Origin: an uncultured Bacteroidales bacterium
Lineage (GTDB): Bacteria; Bacteroidota; Bacteroidia; Bacteroidales; Paludibacteraceae
Length of the DNA: 14,003 nucleotides
Direction of reading: 5' to 3'
Assembly (NCBI GenBank): GCA_903929065.1
Contig: CAIYTJ010000651.1
Location: forward strand, 1-14,003
The notes under the pieces are model-generated. The model had not been told where the DNA came from and ran no database searches. It saw only the letters and a list, made by a program, of their open reading frames with translations. This document shows, piece after piece, positions 8,517 through 14,003 of the stretch. A program made the translations under genes and the position numbers. Each line of letters begins with the position of its first letter. Positions within the stretch are counted from its first letter, which is position 1.

Positions 8517-8690
8517 TTTAACGCACTTAGTCAAACTGAACTCAGTTTATCAAAAACCGTTAACGTACTGGGGCAAACTGGATCCGGTTTATGAGAATAC
8601 GTTAACGTATTGGGATAAACAGAAGTCAGTTCATGCAAAAACGTTAACGTACTGGGGCGAACTGGAATCAGTTTACCCCAGTACGTTAAA
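8517..8690. repeat. 42-bp tandem array of near-palindromic units
   Basis: Four units start at 8517, 8559, 8601 and 8643, exactly 42 bases apart, and a truncated fifth (GTTAAA) starts at 8685. Each begins with GTTAAC or a one-base variant and has a central dyad of the form AAACTG-n4-CAGTTT, perfect at 8533-8548, with one G-T pair at 8575-8590, degenerate at 8617-8632, and with one G-T pair at the last unit. The junctions are palindromic too: AATACGTTAACGTATT (8596-8611) is a perfect 16-bp palindrome. Axes of symmetry therefore lie at 8540.5, 8561.5, 8582.5, 8603.5, 8624.5, 8645.5 and 8666.5, every 21 bp. The array begins 13 bases after the barrel gene's stop and ends about 110 bases before the next promoter. 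Whether it is a protein-binding array, an RNA processing or stability element, or a dispersed genomic repeat cannot be decided from this window. Confidence 0.9.
8644..8689. other. Long hairpin formed by the last 42-bp unit
   Basis: The arms 8644-8657 (TTAACGTACTGGGG) and 8676-8689 are perfect 14-base complements. Inside them, AACTG and CAGTT form a second stem around a GAAT loop, separated from the outer stem only by a C-A mismatch and a G-T pair. The transcript of either strand could fold into a stem of about 20 pairs. On the plus strand no U-tract follows, so it is not a standard intrinsic terminator for the barrel gene, though it could protect that mRNA's 3' end. On the minus strand CGTTTTTG follows. 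Confidence 0.7.
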
Positions 8691-8802
8691 ACATATCATA
8701 GATTATTCATTCTGTATTCTCGAAACTATAAAATACCGGAATAATTGAGTTTGATTATCGATTTTCATTAACCTACCTAACAATACATTAAAATTAAATT
8801 CA

Positions 8803-8810
8803 TACATTTG
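8803..8810 (+). promoter_or_regulatory. -7 element (TACATTTG) for the S46 peptidase gene
   Basis: TACATTTG is a full match to TAnnTTTG. No TTG is visible about 20 bases upstream, so the -33 half is poor. It would give a leader of about 80 bases to the ATG at 8895. The same octamer precedes the small secreted protein gene (11247-11254). GCCCTGCA at 8810-8817, overlapping the end of this element, is the exact complement of TGCAGGGC at 8849-8856 in the leader. Confidence 0.5.
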
Positions 8811-8838
8811 CCCTGCATTAATATACAGAAAATAATTT

Positions 8839-8861
8839 AAGACGCCTTTGCAGGGCGTTTT
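8839..8861 (+). other. Leader hairpin before the S46 peptidase gene
   Basis: AAGACGCC (8839-8846) pairs with GGCGTTTT (8854-8861) in eight pairs including one G-T, around a seven-base loop. The GC-rich base followed by four T resembles a weak intrinsic terminator, though the T residues are part of the stem. It lies 33 bases before the start codon and, if the promoter at 8803-8810 is right, within the transcribed leader. It could be an attenuator or simply a structured 5' end. Confidence 0.45.
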
Positions 8862-8894
8862 CGCAGATAAAACAATTTTTAAAATAAAATTTTC

Positions 8895-11018
8895 ATGAAA
8901 AAACTAATGATCTTTTTGCTTGCACTCAGCCTGTTTGCCGGGATGCGAGCCGACGAAGGCATGTGGATGCTGCCTTTAATTCAAAAACTAAACATCCAGA
9001 AAATGAACGGTATGGGTTGTACACTTACAGCCGAACAGATTTACAGCGATCAGAATGTAAGCCTGAAAGATGCTGTTATTATTTTTGGCAATGGATGTAC
9101 CGGTGTGATGGTTTCTAATCAGGGTCTGGTTTTTACCAACCACCATTGCGGTTACGATGCTATTCAGCAACGCAGTTCTATGGAACACAATTACCTGAAA
9201 GATGGATTCACAGCCGAAAAACTTTCTGACGAAATCCCATGTCCCGGCTTGACCGTGCGATATTTGGTTCGCATCGAAGATGTAACCGAACGTATTGTTT
9301 CACAACTGCCGGATAATTTGCTTGGCAAAAAACGTACTGATAAAATTGACTCCATTTCTGGCGTTATACAGAAGAGTATTCCAAAAGAAAAAGGAATTTC
9401 AGGTCGAGTTCGCTCATTTTATTCGGGCAACGAGTTTTATTTATTCGTTTATCAGGAATTCAGCGACATCCGTTTTGCCTTTGCTCCTCCGGTTGCAATT
9501 GGTAAATTTGGAGGCGAAACCGATAATTGGATGTGGCCACGTCACACTGGTGATTTCTCGGTTTTCCGCGTTTATTGCTCACCGGATGGCAAACCGGCAA
9601 AATATTCAAAAGATAATGTGCCTTATTCACCAAAACGATTTGCCACCATATCCAATCAGGGTTACCAACCGGGCGATTATACTATGATTATGGGAAATCC
9701 CGGCATGACCACCCGTTATTTATCATCATGGGGCGTGAATAACCGAATGAAATGTACCAATCAGGCTCGCATCGATGTTCGTGGAGCTAAACAAGACGTT
9801 TGGCACTCGTTTATGCGTGCCGACAATGCCATTAATCTGGCTTATTCCAGCAAATTTGCCCGCAGTGCGAACTACTGGAAAAACAGTATCGGCATGAATA
9901 AAGCCATTCTCAAACTGGATGTTATTACCAAGAAACAAGAACAGGAAAAAGCCTTTACTGCCTGGGTAAATAAAACTCCTGAACGTCAGTCCAAATACAA
10001 GGATGTACTTCAAACGCTACAAGAAGGATATGCCAAAATCTATCCGTTGAGCCGTGCCATGAACTTTTTAATGGAGTCGTTGATGACCGGTGTGGAAATG
10101 CCACGTATTGCCAGTCAGGTGGATAGATTGATTAAAAAGAATATGCCGCAGGATTCATTGCTGATTCAAACTGCCGAAATTTATAAAGATTATTATCCAG
10201 CAGTTGATCAGGCTACCATGGTTGCCATGTTAGACGTTTACAAAAAATCGGTTGACGCTGATGCATTGCCTGAATTTTATAATGCGATTCAGAAAAATTA
10301 TAAAGGTGATTTTGCAAAATACGCCAAATTTGTATTCGAAAAATCTGATTTTAGTTCTTTAGAAAAGATTACGAAAGCAATTAAAAATAAGAAAACCGAC
10401 TTTTCAAAAGACCCGGCTATTATTTTCTCACAAGAAGTTAGAAAATCTATGGAAAACATCCGTGGTGATGAATACACACAAACAAATGAAAAGATCCGCG
10501 ATGCCGAACGTTTGTTTGAAAACGGAATTAAAGCAATGGCTGCCGAAACCGGCAAACCCATGTATCCGGATGCAAATTCAACCATGCGTCTGACATTTGG
10601 AAAAGTTGGAGGTTACGAAGGTGCCGATGCTGTGGATTATAAATATTATACCACCACCAAAGGAATACTGCAAAAAGGAATTGCAGGTGATGAGGAATTT
10701 GATGTGCCAGTAAAACTCAAAAATGCCATTCAAGAAAATAATTATGGCGCATACCTCGACCAGAAAACCGGTGAAATGCATGTGGCTTTCCTTAGCAATA
10801 CCGACATTACCGGTGGAAATTCTGGAAGCCCGATTTTCAATGCAAAAGGAGAATTGCTTGGACTTGCCTTTGATGGAAACTGGGAAGCCATGAGTGGTGA
10901 CATTGTTTTCGAACCGGATTTGCAACGTACCATCAGTGTCGATGTTCGCTATATTTTATTCATCATGGATAAAATTGGAGGTGCAAAACGTTTGATTGAA
11001 GAATTGAATATCAAATAA
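8895..11018 (+). CDS. dpp7: S46-family dipeptidyl-peptidase, DPP7 subtype
   Basis: S46 enzymes are chymotrypsin-fold serine peptidases that remove dipeptides from peptide N-termini in the periplasm or at the cell surface, feeding amino-acid uptake in proteolytic Bacteroidota. The 707-residue length is normal. A signal peptide ends near Ala19 (MRA|DEG), followed by the usual mature N-terminus, DEGMWML. The catalytic triad is visible: His84 in TNHHCGY, Asp220 in HTGDFSVFRVY and Ser643 in GGNSGSP. The helical cap that closes the active site lies between about 280 and 560. The S1-pocket residue, 18 after the catalytic Ser, is Gly661 (FDGNWE); DPP7 has Gly here and DPP11 has Arg, so hydrophobic or broad P1 specificity is expected rather than Asp/Glu. 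It appears monocistronic, with its own promoter and a strong terminator. The family call is near certain and the subtype likely. Confidence 0.95.
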   Translation: MKKLMIFLLALSLFAGMRADEGMWMLPLIQKLNIQKMNGMGCTLTAEQIYSDQNVSLKDAVIIFGNGCTGVMVSNQGLVFTNHHCGYDAIQQRSSMEHNYLKDGFTAEKLSDEIPCPGLTVRYLVRIEDVTERIVSQLPDNLLGKKRTDKIDSISGVIQKSIPKEKGISGRVRSFYSGNEFYLFVYQEFSDIRFAFAPPVAIGKFGGETDNWMWPRHTGDFSVFRVYCSPDGKPAKYSKDNVPYSPKRFATISNQGYQPGDYTMIMGNPGMTTRYLSSWGVNNRMKCTNQARIDVRGAKQDVWHSFMRADNAINLAYSSKFARSANYWKNSIGMNKAILKLDVITKKQEQEKAFTAWVNKTPERQSKYKDVLQTLQEGYAKIYPLSRAMNFLMESLMTGVEMPRIASQVDRLIKKNMPQDSLLIQTAEIYKDYYPAVDQATMVAMLDVYKKSVDADALPEFYNAIQKNYKGDFAKYAKFVFEKSDFSSLEKITKAIKNKKTDFSKDPAIIFSQEVRKSMENIRGDEYTQTNEKIRDAERLFENGIKAMAAETGKPMYPDANSTMRLTFGKVGGYEGADAVDYKYYTTTKGILQKGIAGDEEFDVPVKLKNAIQENNYGAYLDQKTGEMHVAFLSNTDITGGNSGSPIFNAKGELLGLAFDGNWEAMSGDIVFEPDLQRTISVDVRYILFIMDKIGGAKRLIEELNIK

Positions 11019-11037
11019 ATAATTTCCAAATTTATAA

Positions 11038-11071
11038 AAGGCATTTACAGGTTTCTGTAGATGCCTTTTTT
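11038..11071 (+). terminator. Intrinsic terminator of the S46 peptidase gene
   Basis: AAGGCATTTACAG (11038-11050) pairs with CTGTAGATGCCTT (11055-11067) over 13 positions, with one U-G pair in RNA and a four-base loop GTTT. The stem is followed by T through 11071. It starts 19 bases after the peptidase stop codon. Confidence 0.9.
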
Positions 11072-11114
11072 GTTATCAAATATTAGCGGATTTGGTTCAA
11101 TCATTTTGAAAGTA

Positions 11115-11138
11115 TGTAAACATTTAGGTATGTTTACA
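11115..11138. promoter_or_regulatory. Operator-like dyad TGTAAACAT-n6-ATGTTTACA
   Basis: Two perfect 9-base arms (11115-11123 and 11130-11138) flank TTAGGT. The size and spacing suit a dimeric helix-turn-helix regulator. It lies about 110 bases upstream of the putative -7 element of the small secreted protein gene, in a stretch with no other feature. The regulator is unknown, and a chance or transcript-level hairpin remains possible. Confidence 0.4.
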
Positions 11139-11220
11139 ACTCCATTTTATAGATATTTCTTTATAATGCAACAAATTATAAAATAATTAACTGTAATTAT
11201 CAAAACATAATGACTAAAAG

Positions 11221-11254
11221 TTGAGTTATAAATAAAAACAATCTATTACATTTG
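11221..11254 (+). promoter_or_regulatory. Putative promoter of the small secreted protein gene
   Basis: TACATTTG at 11247-11254 matches the -7 consensus. TTG at 11221-11223 is the nearest -33 candidate, at 23 bases, slightly longer than usual. The leader to the ATG at 11312 would be about 50 bases and AT-rich with a run of eight T (11281-11288). Confidence 0.5.
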
Positions 11255-11311
11255 CTTTAGTATTTTCAAAACAAGAAACATTTTTTTTATTAATTATAAA
11301 CTATTTCGCGT

Positions 11312-11764
11312 ATGAAAACAAAAATCCTTTTTTTAGCTCTGTTTATTACAGCATTCTCACAAGGCTATGCTCAGACAAAAGATCCTGTTTATTTGGAAGT
11401 AATTTCAAACAAATCAAAAACGATTAATTATACTGTTGGGGTGTATCCTGCAACATGTTCATTTGACAAAGAAAACAACAGAACTACTTTATCAATCCGC
11501 ATTTTAAACAATGGATCGGAGGAATTGGTGTGGTCAAAATCGAATCATGTAATGGTTATTTTGAAGGACAATACTATGTCTTATAATTACAAAACTGTTG
11601 CTGAATCAGGAAAATTCGCTTGTGCATACACTATTGATGCAACAAAGGGTTATCATGAACAAACGTTATGTTTTGATGGAGAATTTAGTGCAAGCGACAT
11701 TGCCAATGTTTATTTGCTACAGGGAGGTGACATTTATAAATTAGTTTATTATAAAGGTTCCTGA
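11312..11764 (+). CDS. Small secreted protein of unknown function
   Basis: I do not recognise this 150-residue protein. Residues 1-20 are a clear signal peptide (MKTKILFLALFITAFSQGYA) with likely cleavage before Gln21, giving a mature protein of about 130 residues. The mature part looks beta-rich, with alternating hydrophobic residues (LEVISNK, TLSIRILNNG, HVMVILKD) and an ending of VYLLQGGDIYKLVYYKG. Three Cys (49, 104, 120) could allow one disulfide in the periplasm. There is no lipobox, so it should be soluble or loosely envelope-associated rather than a lipoprotein. It has its own putative promoter, an upstream dyad and a following terminator, so it seems to be a single-gene unit. The small size and isolated position suggest a lineage-restricted gene; function is open. 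Confidence 0.75.
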   Translation: MKTKILFLALFITAFSQGYAQTKDPVYLEVISNKSKTINYTVGVYPATCSFDKENNRTTLSIRILNNGSEELVWSKSNHVMVILKDNTMSYNYKTVAESGKFACAYTIDATKGYHEQTLCFDGEFSASDIANVYLLQGGDIYKLVYYKGS

Positions 11765-11785
11765 AACATCAAAGATTACAATTAT

Positions 11786-11822
11786 AAAGAAGCGCTTTCT
11801 GTATTACAGAAAGTGCTTCTTT
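11786..11822. terminator. Bidirectional terminator between convergent genes
   Basis: Arms 11786-11802 and 11806-11822 pair over 17 positions with a single G-T, around the loop ATT. The core is GAAGCGCTTTCTGT against its complement. On the plus strand the stem runs into TTTTAT, ending the small secreted protein transcript. On the minus strand TTTATAAT follows, which can end the serA transcript that stops at 11843. Confidence 0.88.
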
Positions 11823-11842
11823 TATATTAGAAAAAGTAAGTT

Positions 11843-12763
11843 TTAATTATTTACTTTAAACTGTTGGTTCCCATTAACCAGAAAGTCAACAATTTGTTTT
11901 GCTGCAGCCAGTCCGGCATTGATATTAGCTTCTGATGTTTGTGCGCCCATTTTCTTTGGAGTTGAGAAATAGCGGTTCGGGAATTTGGCAATCATTTCTT
12001 CATGATTGTCAGGCATAACATCACTCACATATTTGAAATCAGGATGACTTTCCATAAATTGTACCAATTCTGCTTCATCAACAACTTCTTTACGTGCTGT
12101 ATTTACCAGAATGGCTCCTTTTGGCATAAGTTCAAGTAATGCTGCATTTATCGATTTTTTAGTCGAGGGAGTTGCCGGAATATGAACCGAAACAATATCG
12201 CAGGTTTCGTACAATTTATGAACATTAAACAATGGTTCTACTCCATCATTCTTAATAATATCAACATGACAAAAGGCGTCAAAAGCATAAATTTTCATTC
12301 CAAAACCTTTGGCAATCCGGGCCACATTACGTCCAACATTGCCATAAGCGTGAATCCCCAGTTTTTTGCCTAATAATTCCGTACCAGAAGTTCCGTTGTA
12401 AAAATTGCGCACAGCATAAACAAGTAAACCGAACACCAATTCCGCCACTGCATTGGCATTTTGACCCGGAGTATTCATTACGGTCACACCGGCGTTTGTG
12501 GCAGCCACCAAATCCACATTATCATAACCGGCACCTGCACGAACTACAATCTTCAATTGTTTGGCTGCTGCAATCACTTCCGCATCAATAATGTCGCTGC
12601 GAATAATTATAGCATCAACATCCGCGACAGCGTCGAGCAATTGTTGTTTTTCAGTGTATTTTTCAAGCAAAACCAGTTCAAAACCGGCAGATTCAATTTC
12701 CTGGCGGATTCCGTCCACAGCAATTTTGGCAAACGGTTTATCGGTAGCAATTAAAACTTTCAT
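11843..12763 (-). CDS. serA: D-3-phosphoglycerate dehydrogenase, short ACT-less (Lys) type
   Basis: SerA oxidises 3-phosphoglycerate to 3-phosphohydroxypyruvate with NAD, the first step of serine synthesis. I start it at ATG 12763 (306 residues, MKVLIATDKPF). The frame is open to 12790, but that ATG lies inside the hairpin after serC. RAGAGYDNVD is at 75-84. The nucleotide-binding turn is AYGNVG (139-144), with Ala in place of the first Gly of GxGxxG, and Asp162 should bind the NAD ribose. Arg224 in NTARKE is the catalytic Arg. Where most family members have the catalytic His in TPHxGxST, this protein reads TPKKMGAQT (Lys270/Lys271), as in the type IIIK enzymes known from Entamoeba and Bacteroidota. 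There is no ACT or ASB regulatory domain, so the usual allosteric serine feedback is not expected. It lies directly downstream of serC. Confidence 0.92.
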   Translation of the reverse strand: MKVLIATDKPFAKIAVDGIRQEIESAGFELVLLEKYTEKQQLLDAVADVDAIIIRSDIIDAEVIAAAKQLKIVVRAGAGYDNVDLVAATNAGVTVMNTPGQNANAVAELVFGLLVYAVRNFYNGTSGTELLGKKLGIHAYGNVGRNVARIAKGFGMKIYAFDAFCHVDIIKNDGVEPLFNVHKLYETCDIVSVHIPATPSTKKSINAALLELMPKGAILVNTARKEVVDEAELVQFMESHPDFKYVSDVMPDNHEEMIAKFPNRYFSTPKKMGAQTSEANINAGLAAAKQIVDFLVNGNQQFKVNN

Positions 12764-12779
12764 AGACTTGTATTTTACG

Positions 12780-12802
12780 AAAAAAGGCACTTAAAGTGCC
12801 CA
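12780..12802 (-). terminator. Intrinsic terminator-like hairpin between serC and serA
   Basis: Read on the minus strand, GGCACTT and AAGTGCC form a stem (12800-12786) followed by six T (12785-12780). It begins 16 bases after the serC stop and ends 16 bases before the serA ATG at 12763. It could end part of the serC transcripts and so lower serA expression relative to serC. I see no separate serA promoter in the short gap. Confidence 0.7.
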
Positions 12803-12816
12803 TTTTTCTGATTATT

Positions 12817-13887
12817 TTATGCGTTTTGTTTTTCAAATTCATTCATACAATCGACAAGCGCCTGGACACTTTCAATCGGCATGGCATTATAAATCGAAGC
12901 GCGGAAACCACCAACAGAACGGTGACCTTTGATTCCATCCATTCCTGCTTCCTGAGCAAATTTTTGGAAATCGGCTTCCAAAGCAGCATATTCAGGTTTC
13001 ATTACAAAACAAACATTCATGCGTGACCTGTCTTCCTTGGCAGCTGTTCCAACAAATATTTTACTGTTGTCAATGGCATTATAAAGCAATTCGGCTTTGG
13101 CAATGTTTTTCTTTTCCATTTCCACCAAACCGCCGTTCTTTTTCAACCAACGAAGCGTTTCCATAGCGCTGTAAATTGGTAATACCGGAGGTGTATTGAA
13201 CATGGAACCTTCGGCAATATGTGTTTTGTAATTCAGCATGGTTGGAATGTAACGCGACACTTTACCGAGCAATTCGTCTTTCACAATAACAAAAGCCAAA
13301 CCAGCAGGAGCAAGGTTTTTTTGAGCTCCACCATAGATCAAACCATATTTTGAAACATCCATCGGACGTGAAAAAATATCAGACGACATGTCGGCAACCA
13401 AAGGCACCGGAGAATCAATATCGGTCAGAATTTCAGTTCCGTAAATGGTATTGTTGGTTGTGATGTGGAAATAATCCGCATCAGCTGGAATCGCATAATC
13501 TTTTGGTATGAAAGTATAATTTGCATCTTTCGATGAAGCAACTTCAATGGTTTCACCAAATCCTTTAGCTTCTTTCATGGCTTTGCTAGCCCAAACTCCG
13601 GTATTCAGATAAGCAGCTTTCTTTTCGAATAAATTGAAAGGAACCATGGCAAATTGCATGCTGGCCCCGCTTCCCAAGAATAGTACAGAATAACCTTCGG
13701 GAATATTCAACAATTCAATGAATAATTCTCTTGCTTCGGCAATTACCGCTTCGAAACCTTTGGAACGATGGCTGACTTCCAAAATTGACAATCCGGAACC
13801 GTTGAAATCCAAAATAGCTTCAGCAGTTTTTTCAATTACTTCACGAGGCAAAATAGATGGACCTGCACTAAAATTATGTTTTTTCAT
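12817..13887 (-). CDS. serC: Phosphoserine aminotransferase
   Basis: SerC transfers an amino group from glutamate to 3-phosphohydroxypyruvate, making O-phosphoserine, and in many bacteria also acts in pyridoxal phosphate synthesis; it is cytoplasmic and uses PLP. The 356-residue length is normal. The N-terminus HNFSAGPS is the family signature, followed by EVSHRSK (37-43). GSGASMQF (73-80) binds the PLP phosphate, Trp99 stacks on the PLP ring, TTNNTIYG (143-150) and Asp166 lie near the cofactor, and GAQKN places the Schiff-base lysine at Lys190. GHRSVGGFRASIYNAM near the C-terminus is the conserved substrate-binding segment. It is the first gene of the serC-serA unit, with a -7 element about 50 bases upstream. 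No anomaly is visible in the protein. Confidence 0.97.
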   Translation of the reverse strand: MKKHNFSAGPSILPREVIEKTAEAILDFNGSGLSILEVSHRSKGFEAVIAEARELFIELLNIPEGYSVLFLGSGASMQFAMVPFNLFEKKAAYLNTGVWASKAMKEAKGFGETIEVASSKDANYTFIPKDYAIPADADYFHITTNNTIYGTEILTDIDSPVPLVADMSSDIFSRPMDVSKYGLIYGGAQKNLAPAGLAFVIVKDELLGKVSRYIPTMLNYKTHIAEGSMFNTPPVLPIYSAMETLRWLKKNGGLVEMEKKNIAKAELLYNAIDNSKIFVGTAAKEDRSRMNVCFVMKPEYAALEADFQKFAQEAGMDGIKGHRSVGGFRASIYNAMPIESVQALVDCMNEFEKQNA

Positions 13888-13936
13888 ACTATAAAATTAT
13901 ATTAGTTTGATAGTTTTATTCCTGAAAAAGAAAGCA

Positions 13937-13944
13937 CAAAAGTA
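13937..13944 (-). promoter_or_regulatory. -7 element (TACTTTTG) for serC-serA
   Basis: On the minus strand TACTTTTG matches TAnnTTTG and lies 49 bases before the serC ATG. No TTG is present at the expected -33 distance. A plus-strand match, TAATTTTG at 13969-13976, points the other way and may belong to a divergent gene starting near or beyond the right edge. Confidence 0.5.
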
Positions 13945-14003
13945 CTATTTTTTTAGTGTTCGTATCGTTAATTTTGTGTTTTTATGATTTATTTGGGCGG
14001 AAG

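Noticed and set aside
8470..8520. Frameshifted C-terminal extension of the barrel protein running into the array
   Set aside because: The barrel protein already ends in a proper C-terminal aromatic signature (GAAFTF), so its stop is genuine.
8517..8690. CRISPR array
   Set aside because: The units are contiguous tandem copies with no unique spacers between constant repeats, and no cas gene is nearby.
8473..8748. Possible repeat-peptide gene through the 42-bp array
   Set aside because: There is no ATG, GTG or TTG start in frame before the repeats, and the open frame is explained by the unit length being a multiple of three. It is kept as a finding about the repeat, not annotated as a gene.
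10578..10925. Minus-strand open frame of 115 residues over the catalytic-Ser region of the S46 peptidase
   Set aside because: The opposite strand encodes conserved active-site residues, and the frame has no recognisable protein features.
12764..12790. Longer SerA start adding nine residues (MPFFVKYKS)
   Set aside because: Its ATG lies within the terminator-like hairpin after serC, and the protein family begins at MKVLIATDKPF.
13984..14003. Possible start of a plus-strand gene (ATG at 13984) with TAATTTTG at 13969-13976
   Set aside because: Only six codons are visible before the window ends, and the -7 match would leave almost no leader. This is too little to annotate.

Overview
The window looks like a chromosomal segment of a Bacteroidota (Bacteroidales-type) bacterium. 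The evidence is the gene families (S46 dipeptidyl-peptidase, ACT-less short SerA, TPR protein plus outer-membrane barrel pair), signal peptides ending in A|Q or A|D, moderately AT-rich DNA with few Shine-Dalgarno-like sites, and several matches to the Bacteroidota -7 promoter element TAnnTTTG. I see no phage, IS, CRISPR, tRNA or rRNA. Most of the window is ordinary core-genome content.

Layout. (1) 1-2816, minus strand: a tight three-gene run, cytoplasmic TPR protein > DedA-family membrane protein > aroE (shikimate dehydrogenase, cut by the left edge), with gaps of 16 and 6 bases. (2) 2817-3089: divergent intergenic region with a good promoter, overlapped by TTCAAC/GTTGAA dyads, for the rightward genes. 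(3) 3090-8503, plus strand: Zn-ribbon NUDIX hydrolase, a 1010-residue exported TPR protein and a 591-residue outer-membrane beta-barrel protein, probably one transcription unit; the last two look like a functional pair in the envelope. (4) 8504-8894: intergenic region with the most unusual feature of the window, a 42-bp tandem array made of near-palindromic units, followed by the promoter and hairpin-containing leader of the next gene. (5) 8895-11018: an S46 dipeptidyl-peptidase of the DPP7 subtype, closed by a strong terminator. (6) 11312-11764: a small secreted protein of unknown function with its own promoter. (7) 11786-11822: a bidirectional terminator separating it from the convergent serine genes. 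(8) 11843-13887, minus strand: serC then serA, the first two steps of serine synthesis, with an intrinsic terminator-like hairpin between them.

Together the genes cover amino-acid metabolism (serine, shikimate), envelope biogenesis (TPR/barrel pair, DedA) and peptide use (S46 peptidase). No coherent new multi-gene system is visible. The best candidate for something undescribed is the dyad-symmetric 42-bp array at 8517-8690, whose symmetry axes recur every 21 bp. Secondary points are the catalytic Lys-for-His replacement in SerA, the hairpin between serC and serA, and several operator-like dyads.
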